DNA of 64,000 nucleotides from Halomonas stenophila (GCF_014192275.1 NZ_JACHXR010000008.1:1-64000), one strand, 5' to 3'; positions 1-12,298 are shown, counted from the stretch's first letter. Numbers and translations: made by a program. The notes: a model not told the origin generated them from the sequence alone.

Positions 1-218
1 AGCCTTTTCAAAAACTCTCGAAGAAACAAGCACTTCTGCCACTCATCACCGCCTGCAACGTTGCCCGTCGCCGGCAGCGGATGCGTACTTTACGGCTTAT
101 CCGGGGCCCACGCAAGCCCTTTGTAAAGAAAATCTTCCCACCCTCGGCCCCGGCTATCCACACCCTCCGGGGCAGGCGACCCGTCGTGGATAACCGGGCG
201 CCTCGGCCAGAAACGCGA

Positions 219-239
219 ACGCCCGCCAGGGGCGGGCGT
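219..239 (-). terminator. Hairpin terminator downstream of pssA
   Basis: A perfect 9-bp stem (219-227 with 231-239) and 3-nt loop lie 26 bp past the pssA stop. The leftward strand continues with a weak T-rich stretch, so the U-tract is poor. Confidence 0.6.
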
Positions 240-264
240 CGCGAAGCGCAGCGGAAATGTTTGC

Positions 265-1092
265 TCAGGGCGTCTTGCGCAACTTGCGCAACACTGCCAG
301 TACCGGCCCGGAAACCACGTAGGTACCGAACAACAGCAGCAGCATGACCGAAGGCTCGATGGAGATGACCACGAAGCCGAGCACGATGGCCAGCAGCATG
401 ACGAAGGGCACCGGTCCCTTGAGGTCGACATCCTTGAAGCTGTAATAGCGGATATTGCTGACCATCAGGATGCCGGCGGCCCCCACCACGAACAGCATCA
501 GCAGCTTGAAGCCGAATGCCTCGGCATCGAAGCTGTGGAAGGTCCAGACGCTAGCGGCCACCACCGCCGCCGCCGAGGGACTCGGCAGGCCGATGAACCA
601 CTTCTTGTCGACGCTACCGAGTTGGACATTGAAGCGCGCCAGGCGCAGGGCGGCACAGGCCACATAGAGAAAGGCCACCACCCAGCCGGTCTTGCCGACA
701 TCCTGGAGGATCCAGGTGAAGGCCACGAGCCCTGGCGCCACGCCGAAGGACAGCATGTCGGATAGACTGTCGTACTCGGCGCCGAAGGCGCTCTGGGTGT
801 TGGTCAGGCGCGCCACGCGACCGTCCAGGCCATCGAGCACCATGGCGATGAAGATGGCGACGGCCGCGGCGGTGAAGTCACCGTTGATGGCGGCCACCAC
901 GGCGAAAAAGCCCGAGAACAGCGCTGAAGTGGTCAGGAGATTGGGCAGCAGATAGATCCCCTTGCGGCGCACCTTCTTGCCGTCTTCCACGGCCTCCTCG
1001 ACCACCTCCGATTCGCGGACGAACGTCGTGGCCAGGTCGTCGTCTTTTGCCTCGTGCGTCTCGTTCTCGCTGTTGCGGGGGTCCTGGCTCAT
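265..1092 (-). CDS. pssA: CDP-diacylglycerol--serine O-phosphatidyltransferase
   Basis: This enzyme makes phosphatidylserine from CDP-diacylglycerol and L-serine, the committed step to phosphatidylethanolamine, at the inner membrane. The 275-residue protein has an acidic, hydrophilic N-terminus of about 45 residues and then several hydrophobic helices. The CDP-alcohol phosphotransferase signature D-G-x2-A-R-x8-G-x3-D-x3-D is complete at D90, G91, A94, R95, G104, D108 and D112. This is the membrane-embedded type II PssA. It lies downstream of ilvC on the same strand but behind a terminator, so it is probably a separate unit. The ATG follows a GGATGTGA-like ribosome site. Confidence 0.93.
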   Translation of the reverse strand: MSQDPRNSENETHEAKDDDLATTFVRESEVVEEAVEDGKKVRRKGIYLLPNLLTTSALFSGFFAVVAAINGDFTAAAVAIFIAMVLDGLDGRVARLTNTQSAFGAEYDSLSDMLSFGVAPGLVAFTWILQDVGKTGWVVAFLYVACAALRLARFNVQLGSVDKKWFIGLPSPSAAAVVAASVWTFHSFDAEAFGFKLLMLFVVGAAGILMVSNIRYYSFKDVDLKGPVPFVMLLAIVLGFVVISIEPSVMLLLLFGTYVVSGPVLAVLRKLRKTP

Positions 1093-1180
1093 CGGTCACA
1101 TCCGTTGCGGCTTGGGGGTGCCCCCCATTCTACACACTCGGCCGGCGATGGCTCACCGGCCATCGCGATGACCAAACGCA

Positions 1181-1207
1181 ACGAGGGCGCGGAAAGCGCG
1201 CCCTCGT
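1181..1207 (-). terminator. Terminator of ilvC
   Basis: An 11-bp perfect stem (1181-1191 with 1197-1207) closes a GAAAG-type loop, followed leftward by TGCGTTTGG. It lies 23 bp past the ilvC stop and separates ilvC from pssA. Confidence 0.8.
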
Positions 1208-1229
1208 CGATACTACTGGCGTGAATCGA

Positions 1230-2282
<1,053 letters not shown>

Positions 2283-2360
2283 TCAGCGTCGATGGCCACC
2301 CGCGCCGTCTGTCGCGGCGCTGGGCGTCTTGCCTCGGGTGTCTCACCCGACGATGTCTCG

Positions 2361-2404
2361 ACTCTACGCCAGGCCCTGCATTGCGTAAAACGCTATATTT
2401 GCAA
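2361..2404. promoter_or_regulatory. ilvC promoter and candidate IlvY operator in the ilvC-ilvY intergenic region
   Basis: Reading leftward, TTTACG (2384-2389), a 17-bp spacer and TAGAGT (2361-2366) form a plausible ilvC promoter. Overlapping its -35 is GCGT-AAA-ACGC (2383-2393). A TTGC (2381-2384) and GCAA (2401-2404) pair also flanks it, which fits a LysR-type activator contacting the -35 region. The promoter assignment is by eye, and the operator is inferred from position. Confidence 0.5.
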
Positions 2405-2436
2405 CACAACATCCCGAGATGTGAAATAATCAGTCC

Positions 2437-3327
2437 ATGGACATGCGCCCCCTCAAGCACTTCCTGACCCTGGCCGACACCCTGCACTTCGGCCGCGCCA
2501 GCGAAGCCTGCCACGTCAGCCCCTCGACCCTCTCCCGCTCGATCCGCCAGCTCGAGGAGAGCCTCGGCGTGCGGCTCTTCGAGCGCGACAACCGGCATGT
2601 GGTGCTGACCCGCCACGGGCAGAGCTTTCACGCCTATGCCCGGGATACCCTGGAACAGTGGGAGCAGATGCGACAGTCGCTGATGAGCGAGGCACTGACC
2701 CTCACCGGCGAGATCAGCATCTACTGCTCGGTCACCGCCAGCTACAGCTTCCTCTACGACCTGCTCAGCGAGTTCCGCACCCGCTACCCCGGCATCGAGC
2801 TCAAGCTGCACACCGGCGACCCCGCCCAGTCGATGTCCCGGGTGCTGGGCGGCGAGGAGGACATGGCGATCACCTCCCGTCCCCGCCAGTTGCCCGAGGC
2901 CCTGGCCTTCAAGTCGCTGACTCGCTCGCCGCTGGTGTTCATCGCCCCGCGGGATGGGGCGCCCTGGGTGCCGCCCGACCCGCGGAGTCCCAGCGCCGCC
3001 CAGTGGCGGGACGTGCCCATGGTGCTCTCCGAAGCGGGACTATCCCGGGAGGTCAGCGACACCTGGTTCAAGGCCCTCGGGGTGACGCCGCGCATCTATG
3101 CCCAGGTCGCCGGGCACGAGGCCATCGTCAGCATGGTGGGCCTGGGGTTCGGCGTCGGCGTGGTGCCGCGCATCGTGCTGGAGGCGAGCCCGCTCGTGGA
3201 GCGCGTGCGCATCCTGCCGGTCAAGCCCGAACTGCCCCACTACGACGTGGGGCTGTGCGTGCTCAACCGTCGCCTCAAGAGCCCGCTGATCAACGCGCTG
3301 TGGGACGAGGTCGAGGAACGCGGCTGA
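2437..3327 (+). CDS. ilvY: LysR-family activator of ilvC
   Basis: This is a LysR-type regulator of 296 residues. The N-terminal winged helix-turn-helix occupies about residues 1-62 (with HVSPSTLSRSIRQLEESLG), followed by a periplasmic-binding-protein-like effector domain. The sequence follows E. coli IlvY closely at many points, including the FGR-A---HVSPSTLSR stretch, the CSVTA-YS stretch, and GGHEA/AGHEAIVSMV before the C-terminal domain. Together with divergence from ilvC this supports the name. IlvY senses acetolactate or acetohydroxybutyrate and activates ilvC while repressing itself. Confidence 0.92.
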   Translation: MDMRPLKHFLTLADTLHFGRASEACHVSPSTLSRSIRQLEESLGVRLFERDNRHVVLTRHGQSFHAYARDTLEQWEQMRQSLMSEALTLTGEISIYCSVTASYSFLYDLLSEFRTRYPGIELKLHTGDPAQSMSRVLGGEEDMAITSRPRQLPEALAFKSLTRSPLVFIAPRDGAPWVPPDPRSPSAAQWRDVPMVLSEAGLSREVSDTWFKALGVTPRIYAQVAGHEAIVSMVGLGFGVGVVPRIVLEASPLVERVRILPVKPELPHYDVGLCVLNRRLKSPLINALWDEVEERG

Positions 3328-3336
3328 GCGGCCACG

Positions 3337-3360
3337 AAAAAGCCGCCCCGTAGGGCGGCT
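3337..3360 (-). terminator. Terminator of the ilvIH operon
   Basis: An 8-bp stem AGCCGCCC/GGGCGGCT (3341-3348, 3353-3360) is followed on the leftward strand by TTTTCG. It sits between the convergent ends of ilvY and ilvH and may also serve ilvY weakly. Confidence 0.82.
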
Positions 3361-3386
3361 CGTGCTCGACTGGCCGGGGAGTCGAT

Positions 3387-3878
3387 TCAGAGGGACAGCA
3401 CCTTGTCCCCCCGGGCGATCCCCGACACCCCGGTCCGCGCCACTTCCAGGATGCCTACCGGCGCCATGGCCTGGAGGAAGGCATCGAGCTTCTCGGCGTC
3501 GCCGGTGATCTGCACGGTGTAGAGGCTCGGCGTCACGTCGACGACCTGCGCGCGGAAGATGTCCACCGTGCGCTTGACCTCGTCGCGGGCCGCCCCCAGG
3601 GCCTTGACCTTCACCAACATCAACTCGCGCTCGATATGGCTGCCCTCGGTCAGGTCCACCAGTTTGACCACGTCGATCAGCTTGTTGAGGTGCTTGGTGA
3701 TCTGCTCGATCACCCGGTCGTCGCCCACGGTGGTCACGGTCAGCCGCGACAGGGTCTCGTCCTCGGTGGGCGCCACGTTGAGGGTTTCGATGTTGAAGTT
3801 GCGCTGGGAAAACAGCCCCACCACGCGTGACAGAGCGCCCGGTTCGTTTTCCATCAGAATCGAGATGATATGGCGCAT
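3387..3878 (-). CDS. ilvH: Acetolactate synthase small (regulatory) subunit
   Basis: This is the regulatory subunit of acetohydroxyacid synthase III. It confers valine feedback inhibition and full activity on IlvI. The 163 residues carry an N-terminal ACT domain starting with the conserved pattern ISILMENEPGALSRVVGLF and a second ACT-like C-terminal domain, the usual length for IlvH. Its ATG overlaps the ilvI stop by one base (TGATG at 3876-3880), indicating translational coupling. Confidence 0.96.
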   Translation of the reverse strand: MRHIISILMENEPGALSRVVGLFSQRNFNIETLNVAPTEDETLSRLTVTTVGDDRVIEQITKHLNKLIDVVKLVDLTEGSHIERELMLVKVKALGAARDEVKRTVDIFRAQVVDVTPSLYTVQITGDAEKLDAFLQAMAPVGILEVARTGVSGIARGDKVLSL

Positions 3879-5602
3879 CAGGTCCGCTCCGTCTTGGAAA
3901 GCAGCATGTCACGCATGGAGCCCAGGGGCACCTGCATCGGATAGACGTGCTCGTGCGGGTCCACGGCCACGTCGAGGAACACCAGCTCGTCCTTGTCGGC
4001 AAAGGTGCGTTCCAGTGCCGGCTCGAGCTCCTCCATCGTCTGCACCTTCAGGGCGGTGAAGCCATACGACTCGATGAGTTTCTGGAAGTCGGGCAGCGAC
4101 TCCATGTAGGAATGTGCATGCCGGGACTTGTAATTGAGGTCCTGCCACTGGCGCACCATGCCAAGCGAGGCGTTGTTCAGGTTGACGATCTTCACGCCGC
4201 CGCCGAACTGCTTACAGGTCGACAGCTCCTGCATCATCATCTGGAAACTGCCCTCGCCGGTCACGCAGACCACCTGCTCGTCCGGGAAGTTCTGCTTGAT
4301 GCCCATGGCCGCCGGGAAGCCGAAGCCCATGGTGCCAAGGCCGCCGGAGGTGATGAAGCGGTTGGGCTTGTCGAACTTGTAGTACTGGGCCGCGAACATC
4401 TGGTGCTGGCCCACGTCGGTGGTCACGTAGGCCTCGCCGCGGGTCTGCCGGCAGATCGCCTCGATGACCTCCTGGGGCTTGATCGTCTCGCCGGGCTTCG
4501 ATGGCTCGTAGAGCTTGCCGCGGCGCTCCTCGCGCCAGCCCTCGATGGTCCGCCACCACTCCTCTAGCGCATCGGGATTGGCGATCTCCTTGCCCTGCAG
4601 CAGGCTGATCATCTCGTTGATCACGCTCTGGGCCGGGCCGACGATGGGCACGTCGGCGCGTACGGTCTTGGAGACCGAGCTGGGATCGATGTCCACGTGG
4701 ACGATCTTGGCCGTGGGGCAGAACTTGGAGGTGTTGTTGGTCACCCGGTCGTCGAAGCGCGCGCCGATGGCGATGATCAGGTCGGCATGGTGCATCGCCA
4801 TGTTCGACTCGTAGGAGCCGTGCATGCCGAGCCAGCCGAGACACTGCTGGTCGCTCTGCGGATAGGCGCCGATCCCCATCAGGGTGGTGGTGATCGGGTA
4901 GCCCAGGCGCTTGACCAGGTCGGTCAGCCCCTCGCAGGCCCGTCCGGTCACCACGCCGCCGCCGGTATAGAACACCGGACGCCGGGCCTTGAGCATCAGC
5001 TCCACGGCCTTCTTGATCTGGCCGGTATGGCCGCGGGCGACCGGGTTGTAGGAGCGCAGCTTGACCTTCTTCGGATAGACGTACTCGTAGCGCTCGGTGG
5101 GCGCGGTCATGTCCTTGGGAATGTCCACCACCACCGGGCCCGGCCGCCCGGTCGAGGCCAGGTAGTAGGCCTTCTTGAGGACCTCCGGGATCTCGGTCGG
5201 GTGCCGGATCGAGAAGCTGTGCTTCACGATGGGGCGGGTCACGCCGATGATGTCGGTTTCCTGGAAGGCGTCGTCGCCGATCAGGTGGCTCATCACCTGA
5301 CCACACAGCACCACCATGGGAATCGAGTCCATGTAGGCGGTGGCGATGCCGGTGACGGCATTGGTGGCGCCGGGACCGGAGGTCACCAGGACCGTGCCGG
5401 GCTTGCCGGAGGCCCGGGCATAGCCGTCGGCGGCATGGGTGGCGGCCTGTTCGTGGCGCACCAGGATGTGCTTGACCTTGTCCTGACGGAACAGGGCGTC
5501 ATAGATATGCAGCGCCGCCCCGCCTGGATAGCCATAGATGTATTCGACGCCCTCGTCCTGAAGGAAGCGGGCGATCATGTCCGCGCCGGAAAGCAATTCC
5601 AC
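3878..5602 (-). CDS. ilvI: Acetolactate synthase large (catalytic) subunit
   Basis: This is the thiamine-diphosphate enzyme that condenses pyruvate with pyruvate or 2-ketobutyrate in the first step of branched-chain amino acid synthesis. I chose the GTG at 5602, giving VELLSGADMIARFL. It has AGGGGAG 7 nt upstream and yields 574 residues, the usual IlvI length. An in-frame ATG at 5656 would add 18 unconserved residues. The catalytic Glu sits in [14 protein letters not shown]. The ThDP/Mg motif reads G-E-G followed by N-N instead of the commoner G-D-G, a variant known in other proteobacterial IlvI. It is the first gene of ilvIH. Confidence 0.95.
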   Translation of the reverse strand: MELLSGADMIARFLQDEGVEYIYGYPGGAALHIYDALFRQDKVKHILVRHEQAATHAADGYARASGKPGTVLVTSGPGATNAVTGIATAYMDSIPMVVLCGQVMSHLIGDDAFQETDIIGVTRPIVKHSFSIRHPTEIPEVLKKAYYLASTGRPGPVVVDIPKDMTAPTERYEYVYPKKVKLRSYNPVARGHTGQIKKAVELMLKARRPVFYTGGGVVTGRACEGLTDLVKRLGYPITTTLMGIGAYPQSDQQCLGWLGMHGSYESNMAMHHADLIIAIGARFDDRVTNNTSKFCPTAKIVHVDIDPSSVSKTVRADVPIVGPAQSVINEMISLLQGKEIANPDALEEWWRTIEGWREERRGKLYEPSKPGETIKPQEVIEAICRQTRGEAYVTTDVGQHQMFAAQYYKFDKPNRFITSGGLGTMGFGFPAAMGIKQNFPDEQVVCVTGEGSFQMMMQELSTCKQFGGGVKIVNLNNASLGMVRQWQDLNYKSRHAHSYMESLPDFQKLIESYGFTALKVQTMEELEPALERTFADKDELVFLDVAVDPHEHVYPMQVPLGSMRDMLLSKTERT

Positions 5603-6192
5603 AGATGTTTCTCCCCTGGAGGTCTCGAGTGCGATCCGCATCCCCTCTCGGGACACGGGGTCGAGTGCGGCGGTATGCCGCTGCCGGTCACGCCGGCACC
5701 TGATGCCAAACCCTGGCGTATTAGGGCCCTGGTAGGGCCAGCACTCTCATCACGGCGGATCACCGCGTCGGGGCGTTGGCCAGGCCGGGCGGTTGGCCCG
5801 GACCCGGAAGTCCTACGGCGGGTAGAGGCCCACGGCCTACCCTTCGCGCGGGAGTGGGGGGTTGCCCGCTAGTGTCCGCGCCCGTCAGTCAGGAACCGTC
5901 AAGATTCCAATAGCCCCCGAAGAGTGTCAACCACCCCCCACCTCGAGACGCCGATTTGCCGGGGGACATGGCCGTCCGATCCCGCTGACCACGACCAAAG
6001 TCTACCATCCTCGACTCGCGGCTTGGACGCGATACTGCTTTAATGTCGCCAGGTGACACGATTCAGCTTACTGGTGATATCCCCTATGGGGCCGAACTCG
6101 CCGATCAAGCCCAAGCGGCGTTCTCTTTCGGCCACCAGGTGAATCGATTCACTTCCAACAACCAGACAACGCCTCACCAGAGGAGACGCACC
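5603..6192. other. Intergenic region between ilvI and the MFS transporter gene (590 bp)
   Basis: It holds the divergent control regions of ilvIH and the transporter. A 6-bp perfect hairpin (5725-5730 with 5734-5739) lies in the ilvI leader but has no T-run. A 14-bp perfect palindrome lies near the right end. I found no convincing protein-coding gene or RNA here. Confidence 0.6.
6139..6152. promoter_or_regulatory. LacI-family-type operator upstream of the MFS sugar transporter
   Basis: GTGAATCGATTCAC is a perfect 14-bp palindrome with a central CG, the hallmark of LacI/GalR-family operators. It ends 40 bp before the transporter start codon, suggesting sugar-responsive repression. No LacI-family gene is present in this window, so the regulator must be encoded elsewhere. 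Confidence 0.65.
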
Positions 6193-7578
6193 ATGTCACG
6201 CATCGTGCAATGGTCCATCACCGTGGCCCTGGCCGGCTTCCTGTTCGGCTTCGATACCGCGGTCATCTCGGGCGCCGACAAGCCCATCCAGACGCTGTGG
6301 GGACTGAGCGACCTGCAGCATGGCTTGCTGATCATGTCCATGGCCCTGTGGGGCACCGTGATCGGCGCGATCTTCGGCAACTGGCCGACGGACCGCCTCG
6401 GCCGGCGCGCCACCCTGCTGATGATCGGCGTGCTCTACCTGGTCTCCGCCGTCGGCTCGGCGCTGGTCACCGACCCCACGCTGTTCGCCCTCTTCCGCCT
6501 GGTCGGCGGCATCGGCGTGGGGATCTCCTCGGTGGCCGCCCCCACCTACATCTCCGAGATCGCGCCGCCCCGCTATCGCGGCCTCCTGGTCGCCATGTAC
6601 CAGTTCAACATCGTCTTCGGCATCCTGATGGCGTTCGTGTCGAACTACCTCATCGGCAGCCTCATCCTCGACGAGACCGCCTGGCGCTGGATGCTCGGCA
6701 TCGAGGCCGTGCCGGCGCTGCTCTACACCCTGATGATCACCCGGGTGCCCCGCAGCCCGCGCTGGCTGATCCTCAAGCGCAATGACGTCGCAGAGGCCAG
6801 CCGGGTGCTGCGCCTGATCAAGCCCGATGCCGACATCGACGCCGAGATCGCCACCATCCGCGCCGCCGAGGACGAGGAGCGCAATGCCCACGCGCCCTTC
6901 TTCTCGCGCCGCTACCGCCTGCCGATCCTGCTGGCCTTCCTGATCGCCTTCTTCAACCAGCTCTCCGGCATCAACTTCATCATCTACTACGCGCCACGAG
7001 TGCTCGAGGCCGCCGAGCTCGGCAGCCAGGTGGCGCTGCTCTCCACCGCCGGCATCGGACTGGTCAACCTGGTGTTCACCATGCTCGGCATGGCGCTGAT
7101 CGATCGTCTGGGCCGCCGCACCCTGCTGTACATCGGCTCGGCCGGCTACCTGGTGTCGCTGGTGCTGATCTCGCGGGCCTTCTTCCAGAGCGAGCTCGGC
7201 GGGCTCGAGGTGCCGCTGCTGCTGGGGCTGTTCATCGCCGCCCACGCGATCAGCCAGGGGGCGGTGATCTGGGTGTTCATCGCCGAGGTGTTCCCCAACC
7301 ACGTGCGCGCCCGCGGCCAGTCCTTCGGCAGCTCGATCCACTGGATCTGCGCCGCGCTGATCACCCTGGTGATGCCCTGGGTGCTGGGGACCTTCAGCGG
7401 CGGCCCGGTGTTCGCCTTCTTCGCGGTGATGATGCTGCTGCAGCTGGTCTTCGTGATGTTCCTGATGCCCGAGACCAAGGGCGTCTCCCTCGAGGACCTG
7501 CAGCATCACCTGGTCGGCGACAACGTCAGCCTGCGCCGGGTCCACCTGTCGCGGGCCCGGGTGCGCGCCCGGGGCTGA
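6193..7578 (+). CDS. MFS sugar porter-family transporter
   Basis: This is a sugar/H+ symporter of the major facilitator superfamily (sugar porter family), 461 residues with about 12 membrane helices. Family motifs are visible: FGFDTAVISG near the N-terminus, D-R-L-G-R-R in both halves (after TM2 and TM8), the PESPRWL-like sequence RVPRSPRWLILK at mid-protein, QLSGIN in TM7, and PETKGVSLE at the C-terminus. The ATG at 6193 follows AGGAGACGCACC. The open frame continues upstream but without conserved sequence. The substrate cannot be read from the sequence. The gene stands alone behind a LacI-type operator. Confidence 0.9.
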   Translation: MSRIVQWSITVALAGFLFGFDTAVISGADKPIQTLWGLSDLQHGLLIMSMALWGTVIGAIFGNWPTDRLGRRATLLMIGVLYLVSAVGSALVTDPTLFALFRLVGGIGVGISSVAAPTYISEIAPPRYRGLLVAMYQFNIVFGILMAFVSNYLIGSLILDETAWRWMLGIEAVPALLYTLMITRVPRSPRWLILKRNDVAEASRVLRLIKPDADIDAEIATIRAAEDEERNAHAPFFSRRYRLPILLAFLIAFFNQLSGINFIIYYAPRVLEAAELGSQVALLSTAGIGLVNLVFTMLGMALIDRLGRRTLLYIGSAGYLVSLVLISRAFFQSELGGLEVPLLLGLFIAAHAISQGAVIWVFIAEVFPNHVRARGQSFGSSIHWICAALITLVMPWVLGTFSGGPVFAFFAVMMLLQLVFVMFLMPETKGVSLEDLQHHLVGDNVSLRRVHLSRARVRARG

Positions 7579-7594
7579 CTGGCCGACACGAGAA

Positions 7595-7621
7595 GGCCCG
7601 CCGGGATGCACCCGGCGGGCC
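7595..7621. terminator. Terminator between the transporter and clpB
   Basis: An 11-bp perfect stem (7595-7605 with 7611-7621) lies 16 bp past the transporter stop. The leftward strand continues with TTCTCGT, so it may serve both convergent genes. Confidence 0.7.
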
Positions 7622-7645
7622 AGGGGCCAGCACCGGCCCGGTTCA

Positions 7646-7684
7646 CGCTCGCCCGCGCCGCACACCTTCCGGCGCGGGCGAGCG
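7646..7684. terminator. Strong hairpin immediately past clpB
   Basis: A 14-bp perfect stem (7646-7659 with 7671-7684) and 11-nt loop end 3 bp from the clpB stop codon. Neither side has a long T-run. It could be a terminator or a 3'-end stabilising hairpin for either convergent transcript. Confidence 0.55.
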
Positions 7685-7687
7685 GTT

Positions 7688-10270
<2,583 letters not shown>

Positions 10271-10343
10271 TCGCTTTCCTCCGTCGGGGTAACGGCGCGG
10301 TTTGACGCGCCGCCTGGCCCGGTGTCATGGGTCTTGACATCTT

Positions 10344-10372
10344 CAATGGAGCCAGGATGGCCGGCTTTCAAG
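10344..10372 (-). promoter_or_regulatory. Sigma-32 (heat-shock) promoter of clpB
   Basis: On the leftward strand, CTTGAAA (10366-10372), a spacer of about 14 bp and CTCCATTG (10344-10351) match the RpoH consensus CTTGAAA-N13-17-CCCCATNT with only one or two deviations. It lies 74 bp before the clpB ATG. This is expected for clpB and strongly supports heat induction. Confidence 0.85.
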
Positions 10373-10426
10373 GTAGGGGCCATCGGAAAGCGAAGGGGAT
10401 TGATGTGGGTCAAGGGGCGAAGGGCA

Positions 10427-11182
10427 TCAGCGCAGCCAGATCATGCTGGCCATGCGGCCGGTGATGCCGTCGTCGCGGCGGTAGGAGTAGAAACGCGGCT
10501 CGCAGGCGGTGCAGAAGTGGCCGCCGCTGATATGGGCCAGGCCGAGTCGCTCGAGACGCAGGCGCGCCAGCTTGTAGAGGTCGGCCATGTAGTGACCGAG
10601 CCGGTAGGGACTGGGATCGAAGGCCTCCAGGGCCTCGGGGTGCACCGCCACGAAGGCCTGGCGCACCTCCGGGCCCACCTCGAACTGGGCATTGGAGATG
10701 GCCGGCCCCAGCCAGGCCATCTGGGCCTCGGCCGGGACGCCCATGGCCGCCACCGTGGCCTCGAGCACCCCGCCGGCCAGGCCGCGCCAGCCGGCATGGG
10801 CCAGCCCGACGCGCTGGCCGGCGCGGTCGCAGAAGAACACCGGCAGGCAGTCGGCGGTCAGCACCACGCAGGCGTGGCCGTGGTCCAGGGCCACCGAGGC
10901 GTCGGCCTCGGGCGCCTCCCCGGAATAGACCTGCTGGACCCGGGCGCCATGCACCTGGTCGAGCCACAGCAGCGGGCGGTCGTCGCCGACCTCCTTGTGC
11001 AGCTGGCGACGGCACAGCGCCACATGGGCCGGGTTGTCCCCCACGTGCAGGGCCGGATTGAAGGCGGCGAAGTCGCCCTGGCTGGGGCCGGTCTCCCGGG
11101 TGGTGACGAAGGCCGCCACCGAGGGCGGCGCCGGCCAGTCCGGACGGATCAGCGTCGGGCGCAGGTCGAGGGCATCGCTCAT
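10427..11182 (-). CDS. pgeF: Peptidoglycan editing factor PgeF (multicopper/laccase-domain YfiH family)
   Basis: This YfiH/DUF152-family protein has 251 residues. The E. coli member is reported to remove wrongly incorporated serine from muropeptide stems. Family motifs are visible: an H in the LDQVHGARV segment, the Cys of VVLTADCLPVFFCDR, and an H in GLAHAGWRGLAGG (the zinc-binding Cys/His set). The C-terminal ACEPRFYSYRRD pattern is also typical. The ATG overlaps the rluD stop by 4 bases (ATGA at 11179-11182), so the two genes are co-transcribed. Confidence 0.93.
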   Translation of the reverse strand: MSDALDLRPTLIRPDWPAPPSVAAFVTTRETGPSQGDFAAFNPALHVGDNPAHVALCRRQLHKEVGDDRPLLWLDQVHGARVQQVYSGEAPEADASVALDHGHACVVLTADCLPVFFCDRAGQRVGLAHAGWRGLAGGVLEATVAAMGVPAEAQMAWLGPAISNAQFEVGPEVRQAFVAVHPEALEAFDPSPYRLGHYMADLYKLARLRLERLGLAHISGGHFCTACEPRFYSYRRDDGITGRMASMIWLR

Positions 11183-12138
11183 CGCATCGTCTCGCAGTCG
11201 TCGCGCAGGAAGTCGAGCAGCATCAGCAGGTCGTCGGGCAGGGCCACACGAAACGTCAGGGTCTCGCCGCTGCCGGGATGCACGAAGGCCAGCTTGCGGG
11301 CGTGCAGCGCCTGGCGGGGAAACTCGCGCAGTACCTCCTTGAGGGGCTCCCCCGCCCCGGCGGGCAGCTTCAGGCGACCGCCGTAGACCGGGTCGCCGAT
11401 CAGCGGATAGCGCAGGTGCGCCAGGTGCACGCGGATCTGGTGGGTGCGCCCGGTCTCCAGGCGGCAGCGCACATGGGTATGGGCGCGGAAGCGCTCGACC
11501 ACCCGGTAGTGGGTCACCGCCGGCTTGCCGGAAGCGTTCACCGCCTGGCGCTTGCGGTCCCGGGGGTGGCGGCCGATGGGCGCATCCACGGTGCCGCCGG
11601 CGGTCATTACCCCGACCACCACGGCGTCATACTCCCGGGACACGCTGCGCGCCTGCAGCTGCTCCACCAGCGTGGTCTGGGCGGGCAGCGTCTTGGCCAC
11701 CACCATCAGGCCGCTGGTGTCCTTGTCCAGGCGGTGGACGATGCCGGCCCGGGGGATCGCCGCCAGCTCGGGGCAGTGGTGCAGCAGGCCGTTGAGCAGC
11801 GTGCCGTCGGGGTTGCCGGCGGCCGGGTGCACCACCAGGCCAGGCGGCTTGTTGACCACCAGCACCTGGTCGTCCTCGAAGACCACCTCCAGGGGAATCG
11901 CCTCGGGCTCGAAGCGGGCGTCGTCCTCGATCTCGGCGGCGAGTGCCAGCGCCTCGCCCCCGTAGACCTTGTCCTTGGGCTTGGCGGGACTGCCGTCGAC
12001 GGTCAGGGCACCGTCCTTGATCCATCCCTTGAGGCGCTCCCGGGAGAAGTCGGCGAAGAGTTCGGCGGCGGCCTGGTCGAGGCGCAGGCCTGCCATGCGC
12101 TCGGGAACGCGGTGCTGGGCTTCGAGGGTCTGGGACAT
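11179..12138 (-). CDS. rluD: 23S rRNA pseudouridine(1911/1915/1917) synthase
   Basis: It isomerises three uridines in helix 69 of 23S rRNA. The protein has 319 residues, with an S4-like RNA-binding domain at about 18-80 and the RluA-family catalytic domain after it. The catalytic aspartate is D138 in HRLDKDTSG, and the C-terminal RTHQIRVHLAHL motif is present. Length and the divergent bamD neighbour support RluD rather than RluA or RluC. pgeF follows with a 4-base overlap. Confidence 0.95.
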   Translation of the reverse strand: MSQTLEAQHRVPERMAGLRLDQAAAELFADFSRERLKGWIKDGALTVDGSPAKPKDKVYGGEALALAAEIEDDARFEPEAIPLEVVFEDDQVLVVNKPPGLVVHPAAGNPDGTLLNGLLHHCPELAAIPRAGIVHRLDKDTSGLMVVAKTLPAQTTLVEQLQARSVSREYDAVVVGVMTAGGTVDAPIGRHPRDRKRQAVNASGKPAVTHYRVVERFRAHTHVRCRLETGRTHQIRVHLAHLRYPLIGDPVYGGRLKLPAGAGEPLKEVLREFPRQALHARKLAFVHPGSGETLTFRVALPDDLLMLLDFLRDDCETMR

Positions 12139-12298
12139 GGGCTCGTCGATGGGTCCGTCTGGAGGGTGGCGACGCCCGTAGGCGACCTGTCATCACGGCC
12201 GGCGCGATGACTGCGTTTTACCGCAAGGTGCTTTATAGTGGGCGATTCCTGGCCGATTCTAGCACGGCCGCCCAGGGTTGTTTGACACGAGGATCACG

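Noticed and set aside
5721-5750. Possible leader peptide MRVLALPGP with a hairpin before ilvI (attenuator)
   Set aside because: The peptide is short, has no clear ribosome site and no run of Val/Leu/Ile codons. The overlapping hairpin has no T-run, so attenuation cannot be supported.
6043-6192. A 50-residue N-terminal extension of the MFS transporter
   Set aside because: The extension covers the LacI-type operator and lacks family similarity. The ATG at 6193 has a good ribosome site and starts at the first helix.
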